This document shows positions 47,455-56,134 of a DNA stretch of 64,000 bases, one piece after another. Under the pieces are notes generated by a model. The model saw only the letters and a list, made by a program, of their open reading frames with translations, was not told the origin of the DNA and did no database searches. Numbering within the stretch: the stretch's first letter is position 1; each line of letters opens with the position of its first letter. This DNA comes from Nocardioides sp. Arc9.136 (GTDB taxonomy: Bacteria; Actinomycetota; Actinomycetes; Propionibacteriales; Nocardioidaceae), in NCBI RefSeq assembly GCF_030506255.1, contig NZ_CP113431.1, forward strand, positions 3,793,001 through 3,857,000, in the 5' to 3' direction. The translations under genes were made by a program, and so were the position numbers.

Positions 47455-50400
47455 TCAGCGGACCCTCGCCGTGGCCCGGCTGCGCACGACGATCGTCGTG
47501 TAGCCCGGCTTGCTCGCGGTCACCTCGACCTTCACGCGCTTGCCGCGGAAGGCACGGACGAGCTGCAGCGTCGGTCCGGTGGCGCCCCGCACGGCCTTGC
47601 CACCGACGTACCACCGGAACGCGACGGTGGTCCCCGCCGGCCAGTCGCCCGTCTCGGCGGTCAGCGTCCGGCGCACCTTCGGGGCCCCCACGATCGAAGG
47701 CCTGCCTGCGCCGGCCAGCGTGCCGCGCGCGACGGTGGCGGTGGGAGCGCTCGTGCGCGTCACCGACGTGTAGCCCGCACGGGTGCCCGTGACGGTCACC
47801 GTCACGGCTCTGCCGAGGTCCTGGGCGGTCGGCCGGTACGTCGCACCGGTCGCCCCGTCGACCACCGCCCCGCCGACCGACCACCGGTAGGACAGGGCGA
47901 CGCCGTCGGCCCACGGACCCGCCGACGCACTCAGCGTGCCGCCGACGACGGCGTCGCCGCCGATGGTGGGCAGCGGCGTGGGCTCGAGCGTCCCGAGCGC
48001 CACCGGCGCGGTCTCCGCGCTGCGCGCGCCGGCACCCAGGTATCCGGAGACGTCGACGAGCAGCAGCACCGAGACGGTCCGGCCGACGTCGCCCGCCACC
48101 GGGACGTACGTCGAGGACGTCGCCCCCGGGACGGGCCGGCCGCCGACGTACCACTGGTAGCCGCTCCCGCCGGCGCTCGCCGTCAGGGGCGAGCCCACCG
48201 CCGGCGTGCCGCTGATCGTCGGGACCGGCGCGGACAGCACGCCGGGCTGCACGGCGGACGTCGGTGCGCTGACCTGCGTGACCGGGCTGTAGCCCACCTT
48301 GCTGCCGGTGACCACGACGGTGATCGTCCGTCCGAGGTCGCTCGGCCGCACGACGTACGACGCCGTGGTGGCGCCGGGCACGTCGACGCCTGCGACCTGC
48401 CACTGGTAGGCGAAGCCGGACCCGGAGGCCCAGCCGGCCGTCCCTGCCGTGAGGGTCTGCCCGACGACGGCCGCACCGTCGACCGTCGGCACCGGGGCCG
48501 GTGCGAGCGGCTCGACCCCGATCGTGTGCGCCGTCGTGCACGCGGCGCAGGTCCCACCGAGCGTGTCGACGCGAGCCGTCGCGGTCAGCGTCGCCGAGCT
48601 CGCGTCGTCGTCGACCCGGACGCGGAACCCGGTGGTGGCCGTCCCGGCCAGCGCGGTCGGCGGGACCGTCCAGGTCAGGGTCGTCCCGGAGAGGGCGAGG
48701 TCGCTCGGCAGCGCGGCGACGTCGAGCGTGGCGTCGTCCAGGAGGTCGGCGAGGTCCACCGAGGCCACCGCCGTGGCCAGCGGCACCCGACCGGTGTTCT
48801 GCGCGGTGAGGGTGTAGTCGATGGCGTCACCGCGGTCGACCTCGGCCGGCGCCGGCGCGGAGGTGAGGCCCAGCCCGACCTTCTCCGGCCAGGCGGGCTT
48901 GTCGGCGTCGAGCACCCAGTCCTGGAAGAACGCGGTCAGGTCGCGACCGGAGACCTCCTCGGCGAGCGCCTCGAACGCGGAGAACCCCCGGCTCTGCCCG
49001 GTGTAGCGGTCCTGCCAGGTCCGGACGAAGCGGAAGAAAGCCGGGTCGCCGATGGCGGTCTTGAGCGCCTCCCACATCTGTGCGCCGCGCGTGTAGGACT
49101 GGTACTCGTACAGCGTCGCCGGGTCGGTCATGCCGGCGGGCGGGATCGCCCAGTCCGCGCTGCTGGCCGCCTTCGTGTTCCACGAGCTGAAGTACGTCGA
49201 CTCGGTGGTCGTCGCACTCGTCTTGGCGACGACGTTGTTGTAGTACGTCGGCGCCCAGGTCGCCATGCCCTCGTTGATGAACAGGTCGTTCCAGTCACGG
49301 GGCGACACGGCGTTGCCGAACCACTGGTGCGCGACCTCGTGCACCAGGGTGTTGGCGCTGATCGAGCCCGGGAAGAAGGACCGGTCCTGGGTCTCGAGCG
49401 CGTAGCTGATCTCGCGAGGGACGGTGTCCACGACGACGCCGACGCTGTTGCCCGGGTAGGGCCCGTAGATGGACTCCAGCCCGGTGATGATGGCGCCGAG
49501 CGACGCCCGCCGGGTGTTGATCGTCGCCTTGGCCGAGGCCGAGAGCGCGGAGTCGACGAACGACCACTCGTGCAGCACGCGCCCGCCGCTCACCGTCACG
49601 TCCGACTCCAGCACGTCGTACTTGCCGATCGTGATCATCGCCAGCTCGCTGGCCATGGGCTCGCTCTGGTCCCAGACCCACGTGGTCCGGGATCCGTCGC
49701 TGCTCGGCGTCCTCGACACGAGCTCGCCGTTGCTGCCGGCAGCAGCGGCGCCGGTGCCGGCAGCGTTCGTGATCGTGCTCGGGATGTCGAGGGCGAAGCG
49801 GTACGTCGCCTTGTCGGCAGGCGTGTTGTTGTGCGGGAAGCCCGTCATCGCGCCGATCGGCTGGTTCAGGAACGTCGCCCCGTCGGACGTGACGTTCCAG
49901 CCCTCGAAGGAGCCGTCGGCGTCGACGTGGCGGGTCGGCACGCCCGAGTAGGTGACGGTGGTGGTGAAGCCGCCCTCCACCGGCGCCGAGGGCGTCACGA
50001 CGAGCTTGTACTTGATCGCGGCGGCGTCGATGTCGCGGGTGAAGGTCGCCGGCGCACCGTTGACCTGCACCGACTCGACGGTCAGTCCCTCGAGGTCCAT
50101 CGAGAAGCTGCGCAGCGGCACCGCCGCGGTCGCCGTCATCGTGGTCGTCGCACGAATAGTGCTGGCGGCCAGCGTCGCGCCCGGTGTCCAGGCGAGCTGC
50201 ACGTCGTAGTGCTGGGCGTCGTACCCCCCGTTCCCCACGTGCGGGAAGAGCGAGTCGCCGGCGGAGTGCGCGCCGTCGATCGGCTCGGCTGCCGAGGCTG
50301 CCGGGGCCGGCGGGAGTGCGGTCAGGGCGCCTGTCGCCAGGAGCGTGCCGAGCGTCCAGCCCGTCGCTCGGCGCAACGCGCTGCGTGGTGTCGTCGTCAT
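47455..50400 (-). CDS. Secreted M1-family metallopeptidase with Ig-like tail repeats
   Basis: 981 aa. Signal peptide (MTTTPRSALRR..., cut near ASAAEP), then an M1 N-terminal beta domain and the catalytic domain with HEVAH at 354-358 and the third zinc ligand E377 (HExxH-18-E). A CARDB-like spacer follows (about 520-620). The last ~350 aa hold four repeats of about 85 aa with LTAGTAGW, YQW.V.G..V.GAT, and DLGR.ITV.VTG motifs, likely cell-surface or substrate-binding modules. An extracellular aminopeptidase-like role is inferred. Confidence 0.92.
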   Translation of the reverse strand: MTTTPRSALRRATGWTLGTLLATGALTALPPAPAASAAEPIDGAHSAGDSLFPHVGNGGYDAQHYDVQLAWTPGATLAASTIRATTTMTATAAVPLRSFSMDLEGLTVESVQVNGAPATFTRDIDAAAIKYKLVVTPSAPVEGGFTTTVTYSGVPTRHVDADGSFEGWNVTSDGATFLNQPIGAMTGFPHNNTPADKATYRFALDIPSTITNAAGTGAAAAGSNGELVSRTPSSDGSRTTWVWDQSEPMASELAMITIGKYDVLESDVTVSGGRVLHEWSFVDSALSASAKATINTRRASLGAIITGLESIYGPYPGNSVGVVVDTVPREISYALETQDRSFFPGSISANTLVHEVAHQWFGNAVSPRDWNDLFINEGMATWAPTYYNNVVAKTSATTTESTYFSSWNTKAASSADWAIPPAGMTDPATLYEYQSYTRGAQMWEALKTAIGDPAFFRFVRTWQDRYTGQSRGFSAFEALAEEVSGRDLTAFFQDWVLDADKPAWPEKVGLGLTSAPAPAEVDRGDAIDYTLTAQNTGRVPLATAVASVDLADLLDDATLDVAALPSDLALSGTTLTWTVPPTALAGTATTGFRVRVDDDASSATLTATARVDTLGGTCAACTTAHTIGVEPLAPAPVPTVDGAAVVGQTLTAGTAGWASGSGFAYQWQVAGVDVPGATTASYVVRPSDLGRTITVVVTGSKVGYSPVTQVSAPTSAVQPGVLSAPVPTISGTPAVGSPLTASAGGSGYQWYVGGRPVPGATSSTYVPVAGDVGRTVSVLLLVDVSGYLGAGARSAETAPVALGTLEPTPLPTIGGDAVVGGTLSASAGPWADGVALSYRWSVGGAVVDGATGATYRPTAQDLGRAVTVTVTGTRAGYTSVTRTSAPTATVARGTLAGAGRPSIVGAPKVRRTLTAETGDWPAGTTVAFRWYVGGKAVRGATGPTLQLVRAFRGKRVKVEVTASKPGYTTIVVRSRATARVR

Positions 50401-50901
50401 GCGTGTCCTTGTCCTCGTGCCGACCGCGCGGGCGGCGTGGCGTGGACGTTAAGGACTCAAGGTTTCAGTGACGTAAGATCTCGCCGCTCGGCACGACAGC
50501 CGCCCCGGCGGACCAGACCGGTCAGCACTCCGGCTGCCGCTGCCCCGCCTAGTGGTAGCCCCGGACGTGCGGGCAGGCCACTCCGTGCTTCATCCGGCAG
50601 CGCACGCGGCGCCTCCACTTCTTCATCCCCCTCAACATGGCCGCCACACTCGCTCCGCACCCCGGCTCACGCAGCCGCTGGACCGGGTAGGCCAGACCAC
50701 TTGCGGAAGTCTTGAGGCAGGCGTGGCCCGCCCCACTGGGGCGCGCACCGGGCGCCCACGGAGTCCCCAACATTGAGGACGTGTGTGAACTACTTGTTGG
50801 TAACTCTCCAGGATGCGATATAGGCCACCACGGTGTGTAAAGATCGGATCTGTCATTGCTCGCGATGCGTCCCCCCGGGCGCCACATGGGGAGAAACCCA
50901 C
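50401..50901. other. Intergenic, ~500 nt; promoter and one tiny frame
   Basis: The right end holds a likely promoter for the next gene. On the minus strand 50549-50638 could encode MLRGMKKWRRRVRCRMKHGV followed by ACPHVRGYH (29 aa, one C..C and two H), but no ribosome-binding site is well placed, so it is not called as a gene. The remainder shows nothing recognisable. Confidence 0.45.
50797..50824 (+). promoter_or_regulatory. Putative promoter of the small secreted Ig-like protein
   Basis: TTGGTA (50797-50802) and TATAGG (50819-50824) with a 16-nt spacer. This would give a ~70-nt leader ending in GGGGAG 9 nt before the ATG. TAAAGAT (50838-50844) is a competing -10. Confidence 0.4.
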
Positions 50902-51315
50902 ATGAAGAAGCTCATTCTCGGACTCCTGGCGTCCGTCCTGATGGCTGCCGGCCTGGTCGGCACCTCCGGAACCGCGGCGAACGCCGAGCAGTGCGACCGC
51001 TACGGCGTGTGCGTCAAGCCGGAGGCGACCGTCGTCAAGGACAAGCAGGTCGAGCCGGGCGAGCGCCCCAAGGTCAAGCTGAAGCTCGACTCGAACGGCG
51101 ACGCCGCGGTCAAGGGCACCGCCCGCATGATCCTGAAGAAGGTCGGCGGCAAGGTCGTCTCGAACAAGACCAAGAAGCTCAAGGGTGGCGCCGCCACGAT
51201 CCAGGGTCCGGCCGACCTGGCTCCCGGCAAGTACAAGGTGACCGTCAAGTTCATCCCGAACGAGAACACCCCGTGGAAGCGGATCACCCGCACGTACTAC
51301 ATCACGGTCGGCTGA
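50902..51315 (+). CDS. Small secreted protein with Ig-like fold
   Basis: 137 aa. Signal peptide MKKLILGLLASVLMAAGLVG then cleavage near ANAEQ. The mature part is Lys-rich and beta-rich: EPGERPKVKLKLDSNGDAAVKGTARMIL, GKVVSNKTKKLKGGAATIQ, and LAPGKYKVTVKFIPNE, a pattern of Ig-like or carboxypeptidase-regulatory domains. No enzyme motif. Two Cys early in the mature chain (CDRYGVC) may form a disulfide. GGGGAG site before ATG; strong hairpin after stop. Confidence 0.8.
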   Translation: MKKLILGLLASVLMAAGLVGTSGTAANAEQCDRYGVCVKPEATVVKDKQVEPGERPKVKLKLDSNGDAAVKGTARMILKKVGGKVVSNKTKKLKGGAATIQGPADLAPGKYKVTVKFIPNENTPWKRITRTYYITVG

Positions 51316-51340
51316 CCAGCCCGATCAACCCGATCACCTC

Positions 51341-51369
51341 GAAGACCCCGGCCGCCGGCCGGGGTCTTC
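51341..51369 (+). terminator. Hairpin after the small secreted protein
   Basis: 13-bp perfect stem GAAGACCCCGGCC / GGCCGGGGTCTTC with GCC loop, 26 nt after the stop codon. It is followed by GTCGTTCGT rather than a T-run. Confidence 0.85.
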
Positions 51370-51433
51370 GTCGTTCGTACCGCCCCTCGCGACGGTTCCC
51401 ACCCGTGCGCGCCGCCCTCGATAGGGTCGCGCC

Positions 51434-53182
51434 ATGGCTCGACCCCGCCGTCTCGGCACCGTCCTGGCGCTGGTCGCCCTCGTCGTCGTCGCCCTCGGTG
51501 CCTGGGTCGGCTGGCAGGCCTACCAGGTCAACGGATCCCTCAACGCCGTCGTCGACGACGCCGAGTCCGTGCAGGCAGCAGTCGAGGCGGGTGACGCCCC
51601 TGCCGCCCGCGCGGCCCTCGACGGCCTGCAGCGCCACAGCGCCGACGCCGCCGAGCGGACCTCGGGCCTGACCTGGCGGGCGCTCGGGCACCTGCCCTTC
51701 GTCGGGGACGACGCCGATGGCGTCGCCCTGGCCAGCGACGTGGTCGCCGGGTTGGGCACCGACGGCGTCGAGCCGCTCATCTCCGTCTCCGACGACCTCG
51801 ACTCCGTCGTGCCGCGTGGCGCCCGGGTCGACCTCGACGCACTGCAGCGGCTGCAGGACCCCGTCGCTGCCGCGGACCGGGCCTTCACCACGGCCGACGA
51901 GCGCCTGCGAGGGACCGACAGCGACGACTTCGTCGACCGGTTGGCCGTGAGCTTCCGCGACCTGACCGACAAGGTGGGCGAGGCCCAGGAGGCGATGGAC
52001 GCCGCTGCGACCGCCCTGCAGGTCATGCCGGTGATGCTCGGTGCCGACGGGCCCCGCGACTACCTGCTCGTGATGCAGAACAACGCCGAGGTCCGGGCGA
52101 CCGGCGGCCTGCCGGGAGCCGTCTCGGTCGTCCACACCGAGGAGGGCCGGATCTCGCTGACCCGGCAGGTGGCCGCCAGCACGCTGGGTCGTCGCGAGCA
52201 GCCGGTGCTGCCGCTCACGCCGGAGGAGCGCGAGCTGTTCAGCACCAACCTGGGCCTCTACGTCCTCGACGCCAACCTCACCCCCGACTGGCCCCGCGCC
52301 GCGGCGCTCATCGGCGCCCGCTGGGCCGAGACGCAGCCCGAGGACCCGGCCGGGGTGCTCTCGATCGACCCCGTCGCACTGTCCTACCTCCTCGAGGTGA
52401 CCGGACCGGTCCAGGTCGCGGGAGTGGAGCTCACCGCGGACAACGCCGTGGACGAGCTCCTGCACGGGGTGTACGTGCGGATCCCCGACCCGGCAGCACA
52501 GGACGAGTTCTTCCGCGCCGCCGCGAAGGCGGTCTTCGACCGTGTCTCCGGAGGTGTGGCGGACCCGGAGCTGATGCTGCGCGCACTCACCCGAGGCGCA
52601 CGCGAAGGCAGACTGCTCGTGCACTCCTTCGACGCGGAGCAGCAGGCCGCGCTCGCCGGCACGACGGTGAGCGGGGAGCTGCCGACGGCGAGCACGTCAC
52701 GCCCCCAGGTGGGCGTCTACCTCGACGACACGAGCGTCGGCAAGATGTCGTACTTCCTCCGCCACGACGTGCGGGCGGCCGCCACCTCCTGCAGTGGCGG
52801 TCGGCAGCGGCTCAGCGGCACGCTGCGACTGGAGTCGGTCGCCGACCCGGCGACGGTGGGAGGACTGCCGGTGTACATCACCGGCGGCGGCCGGTTCGGC
52901 GCTCCGGTGGGCTCGCAGCTGGTCGTGGCATACCTCTACGGCCCGGTCGGCGGCTCCGTCGACGAGGTCACGTTCAACGGCCGGCCCGTGCGGGCGGAGG
53001 CCGCGGAGCACGAGGGACGGCCCGTCGCCCGGGTCATCGCCGAGCTCGAGCCGGGCGAGGTCACCAACGTCGAGTGGCGGATGACCACCCCCGAGGGCCA
53101 GACCGGGGGCATCGACGTCCGGACCACGCCGTCGGTGCAGCCCAGCCGCTCCGCGGCGTCGTACGCCAGCGCCTGCGGCTGA
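51434..53182 (+). CDS. DUF4012 domain-containing membrane-anchored protein
   Basis: 582 aa. One N-terminal transmembrane helix, a helical region, then the DUF4012 core (DYLLVMQNNAEVRATGGLPGAVSVV, then PEDPAGVLSIDPVALSYLLEVTGPV and DELLHGVYVRIPD). Found widely in actinobacterial exopolysaccharide loci; role not established. ATG 6 nt after TAGGGT (51422-51427), leaderless. Its position at the head of a surface-polysaccharide region supports a cell-envelope role. Confidence 0.92.
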   Translation: MARPRRLGTVLALVALVVVALGAWVGWQAYQVNGSLNAVVDDAESVQAAVEAGDAPAARAALDGLQRHSADAAERTSGLTWRALGHLPFVGDDADGVALASDVVAGLGTDGVEPLISVSDDLDSVVPRGARVDLDALQRLQDPVAAADRAFTTADERLRGTDSDDFVDRLAVSFRDLTDKVGEAQEAMDAAATALQVMPVMLGADGPRDYLLVMQNNAEVRATGGLPGAVSVVHTEEGRISLTRQVAASTLGRREQPVLPLTPEERELFSTNLGLYVLDANLTPDWPRAAALIGARWAETQPEDPAGVLSIDPVALSYLLEVTGPVQVAGVELTADNAVDELLHGVYVRIPDPAAQDEFFRAAAKAVFDRVSGGVADPELMLRALTRGAREGRLLVHSFDAEQQAALAGTTVSGELPTASTSRPQVGVYLDDTSVGKMSYFLRHDVRAAATSCSGGRQRLSGTLRLESVADPATVGGLPVYITGGGRFGAPVGSQLVVAYLYGPVGGSVDEVTFNGRPVRAEAAEHEGRPVARVIAELEPGEVTNVEWRMTTPEGQTGGIDVRTTPSVQPSRSAASYASACG

Positions 53183-53195
53183 CGCCCGAGCGGCG

Positions 53196-54200
53196 TCACT
53201 CGTAGCCGAGGACCTCGCGTCGCTTCTCGCCCCAGGCGAGCGCGGAGGCGATGGCGTCGTCGAGGGACAGCTCGGTCGACCAGTCCAGCAGCCGCCGCGA
53301 CTTGTCGACGTTCGCGAAGGCGCCGACGGCGTCGCCGGGGCGCGGCGGCGCCTCCGTGGTCGGTACCTCCTTGCCGAAGACCTTCTCGAACGACGCGATG
53401 AGCTCGCGCACGGTCACGCCCGACCCGGTGCCGACGTTGATGATGGTGCTCGGTGCGTCGACGGCCGCGATGACGTCGTCGAACCGCTCCACCGCCCGCA
53501 CGTGCGCCCGAGCCAGGTCCCAGACGTGGATGTAGTCGCGGATGCCCGTGCCGTCGCGCGTCGGGTGCTCGACGCCGGTGATCGTGAAGCTGTCCTTCTG
53601 GCCGCGCGCCGCCATCACCAGCTGACCCAGCACGTGCGAGGGCTCGCGGGCGTAGATGCCGGTCTCGAGGTCCGGGTCGGACCCGATGGGGTTGAAGTAG
53701 CGCAGGATGATCGCGCGCAGGCCGGTCGCTGACGCCATGTCCTCGAGGACCTGCTCCATCATCCGCTTGGTCCGGGCGTACGGCGACTGCGGCGCCAGCG
53801 GGTCCTCCTCGGTCACCTCGAAGGAGTCCTTGGTGGCGTAGAGGCTCGCGGAGCTGGAGAACAGCACCCGCGGCAGGCCGAGCGCGTCGAGCTCGTCGAA
53901 GAGCTCGAGCGACTTCGCGACGTTGTCGCGGTAGTACTCGTAGGGCTTCTCCACCGACTCCGGGACGATGATCCGCGCCGCCATGTGGATGGTGGCGTCG
54001 ATGTCCGGGTGCTCCCGGGCGATGCGCCGCAGCAGCTCGCGGTCGGCGATGTCGCCCTCGTAGAACGCCCGGTCCCCCACGAAGGCCCGCGGACCGGTGA
54101 GCAGCGAGTCGAGGACGACCGGCACGTGACCGGCCTGCTCCAGCGCCTTGCACGTGGTCGAACCGATGTAGCCGGCGCCGCCGGTGACGAGGACCTTCAT
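53196..54200 (-). CDS. galE: NAD-dependent UDP-glucose 4-epimerase-like protein
   Basis: 334 aa extended SDR. TGGAGYIGSTTC cofactor loop, SSSASLYA with catalytic Ser, SPYARTK (YxxxK), LRYFNPIGSDP and RDYIHVWDLARAH are all typical of GalE. Supplies UDP-galactose for surface sugar synthesis. ATG 7 nt after minus-strand TAACCT (54208-54213), leaderless. Other NDP-sugar epimerases are possible but the match is close. Confidence 0.92.
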   Translation of the reverse strand: MKVLVTGGAGYIGSTTCKALEQAGHVPVVLDSLLTGPRAFVGDRAFYEGDIADRELLRRIAREHPDIDATIHMAARIIVPESVEKPYEYYRDNVAKSLELFDELDALGLPRVLFSSSASLYATKDSFEVTEEDPLAPQSPYARTKRMMEQVLEDMASATGLRAIILRYFNPIGSDPDLETGIYAREPSHVLGQLVMAARGQKDSFTITGVEHPTRDGTGIRDYIHVWDLARAHVRAVERFDDVIAAVDAPSTIINVGTGSGVTVRELIASFEKVFGKEVPTTEAPPRPGDAVGAFANVDKSRRLLDWSTELSLDDAIASALAWGEKRREVLGYE

Positions 54201-54281
54201 GGGCCGCAGGTTATCCGGTGGGACACAGGACCGCGTCCTGCGACGCCGTGCACCGGTCTGCACGCGACGCAGGAGAATGGC

Positions 54282-54416
54282 ATGCACACCGCGAGCGAGC
54301 TGCTGGACGACCAGTGGGCGACACCCTTCGAGTCGTGGTGCGAGCGGCAGGGCGTCCACCCCGACGCGTTCGGGGCCTTCGACCGCTCCGTGATGACGCT
54401 GGACACCGCGACCTGA
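54282..54416 (+). CDS. Small conserved-looking protein, 44 aa
   Basis: MHTASELLDDQWATPFESWC followed by ERQGVHPDAFGAFDRSVMTLDTAT; no recognised domain. AGGAGA ends 5 nt before the ATG, one of the better ribosome-binding sites in the window. Amphipathic and acidic with no membrane segment. Lies in the divergent gap between galE and the sugar transferase. Moderate support only because of size. Confidence 0.5.
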   Translation: MHTASELLDDQWATPFESWCERQGVHPDAFGAFDRSVMTLDTAT

Positions 54417-54646
54417 CCACCGCGCTCGAGCGACGCGCGACGTCGCCGGTCCGTACCACCCCGGCGGGACGACCTCGGGTTCTCCTAACCTCTCAGGCGG
54501 AGCGCGAGGGTCGGGGGGCCTAGAGTGGACGAGCACGTTCAGCAATGGCTCTCCTGCCGGGGTGTGCGGGTGTGGTGACTGACCGTGGCAAGGGCGCTGC
54601 GGGCCAGGCCGCGCGTCAACCTCTCGAGATCGAGCGTGGACCCCGG
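54417..54646 (+). promoter_or_regulatory. Leader region of the sugar transferase gene
   Basis: TAGAGT (54521-54526) is a plausible -10. An in-frame ATG at 54545, 18 nt after it, would add 34 residues (MALLPGCAGVVTDRGKG...) that do not resemble the family, so ATG 54647 is preferred and the leader would be about 110 nt. No riboswitch or hairpin was recognised. Confidence 0.4.
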
Positions 54647-56104
54647 ATGACCATCGCTACTGAACGCCGCTGGCGGCTCGGACGCGACGTACGCTCCCGG
54701 TCCCTGCGCTACCTGCCGCTGACGACGCTCGTGCTGGATCTCGCACTCATCGTCGTGGCGGTCGTCCTCGCGGCTCTGGGCCGGGAGAGCTTCGGCATCT
54801 TCCCCAGCCCCGCCGACGTGTCGGAGAACCTGAGCACGGCCGGCCCGTTGGTGGTCCTTGGATGGCTGGCCATGCTCGTGACCGCCGGGGCGTACGGTGC
54901 CAGCGCGTTCGGAGCCGGCACCGAGGAGTACAAGCGGGTGCTCAACGGGTCGTTGGGTGCCGCCGGACTGGTCGGCGTCGGTTGCTTCTTCGCCGACTAC
55001 CCGCTCTCGCGCGGGTTCTACTTCCTCTCGTTCGCGATCGGGATCCCCGCCCTGCTGCTCGGGCGGTTCGTGGTGCGCTCGGTCCTGCACCAGGCACGCC
55101 GTCGGGGCAACCTCCTGCACCGGGTCGTCATCGCCGGCTCGCCGGCGCACGTGGACGAGATCGCAGCGGTGCTGCGCCGCGAGAGCTGGCTCGGCTACCG
55201 CGTCGTCGGCGCACTCACCCCCGCCCACTACCTCGAGGAGGAGACCAGGTCCGGCATCCCGGTCCTGGGCAACTCCGACGACATCACCGCCGTCGTGCTC
55301 GACTCCGGCGCCGACGTGGTCTTCATCGCCGGCGGCGCGCTCGGCTCGTCGACCCAGATGCGGCGCTTGGCGTGGGACCTGGAGCACGAGCGGGTCCAGG
55401 TCGTCGTCGCACCGAGCGTCACCGACGTCTCCAGCGAGCGGATCAGGGTCCGACCGGTCGGGGGCCTCCCGCTGATGCACATCGACCCGCCTCGCGCGAC
55501 GGACGCCTCGCGGTGGGGCAAGCGCCTCTTCGACCTGATCGGCTCGAGCGGGCTGATCCTCGTCTTCGGTCCACTGTTCGTGCTCGCCGCGGTGCAGATC
55601 AAGCTGCACGACCGGGGGCCGGTGCTCTTCCGCCAGACGCGGGTCGGCCAGGACGGCCGCGAGTTCCCCTGCCTGAAGTTCCGGACGATGGTGGTCGACG
55701 CCGAGTCCAGGCTGCAGGACCTGCACGCCCAGGAGGGCTACGAGGACGGGCTGTTCAAGATGAAGGAGGACCCACGCGTCACCCGGCCCGGCCGGTGGCT
55801 CCGGCGCCTCTCGCTCGACGAGCTGCCCCAGCTCTTCAACGTCCTGCGGGGCGAGATGAGCCTAGTCGGTCCACGGCCGCCGCTCCCGCTCGAGGTAGCA
55901 CGGTACGAGGGCGACACCGCTCGCCGGCTCCGCGTCCGTCCCGGCATGACCGGCCTGTGGCAGGTGTCGGGGCGGTCGGACCTCTCGTGGTCCGAGGCGG
56001 TGCGCCTCGACCTCTACTACGTCGACAACTGGTCGATGCTCCAGGACATCTCGATCCTGGTGAAGACCCTCCGGGCGGTCTTCGGCTCGCGCGGCGCCTA
56101 CTGA
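54647..56104 (+). CDS. Undecaprenyl-phosphate glycosyl-1-phosphate transferase (WcaJ/CpsE-like)
   Basis: 485 aa. Four N-terminal helices, a CoA-binding-like Rossmann domain (VVIAGSPAHVDEIAAVLRR), a fifth helix, and the C-terminal sugar-transferase catalytic region (FDLIGSSGLILVFGPLF, DRGPVLFRQTRVGQDG, KFRTM, RRLSLDELPQLFNVLRGEMSLVGPRPPLP, RPGMTGLWQVSGRSDLSW). It starts repeat-unit assembly by moving a hexose-1-phosphate to the lipid carrier. ATG 54647; convergent with the BY-kinase gene. Confidence 0.95.
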   Translation: MTIATERRWRLGRDVRSRSLRYLPLTTLVLDLALIVVAVVLAALGRESFGIFPSPADVSENLSTAGPLVVLGWLAMLVTAGAYGASAFGAGTEEYKRVLNGSLGAAGLVGVGCFFADYPLSRGFYFLSFAIGIPALLLGRFVVRSVLHQARRRGNLLHRVVIAGSPAHVDEIAAVLRRESWLGYRVVGALTPAHYLEEETRSGIPVLGNSDDITAVVLDSGADVVFIAGGALGSSTQMRRLAWDLEHERVQVVVAPSVTDVSSERIRVRPVGGLPLMHIDPPRATDASRWGKRLFDLIGSSGLILVFGPLFVLAAVQIKLHDRGPVLFRQTRVGQDGREFPCLKFRTMVVDAESRLQDLHAQEGYEDGLFKMKEDPRVTRPGRWLRRLSLDELPQLFNVLRGEMSLVGPRPPLPLEVARYEGDTARRLRVRPGMTGLWQVSGRSDLSWSEAVRLDLYYVDNWSMLQDISILVKTLRAVFGSRGAY

Positions 56105-56134
56105 CGGCGGGGCCGGCGTTCCGCCCGGCGGGTC

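Noticed and set aside
50549..50638. 29-codon basic peptide with Cys and His
   Set aside because: No well-placed ribosome-binding site or -10 box and no recognised family, so it is only mentioned in the intergenic entry.
46771..50715. 1314-codon open frame on the plus strand
   Set aside because: It is antisense to the M1 peptidase, whose HExxH motif, signal peptide and repeats are convincing, and out of frame with the TetR gene.
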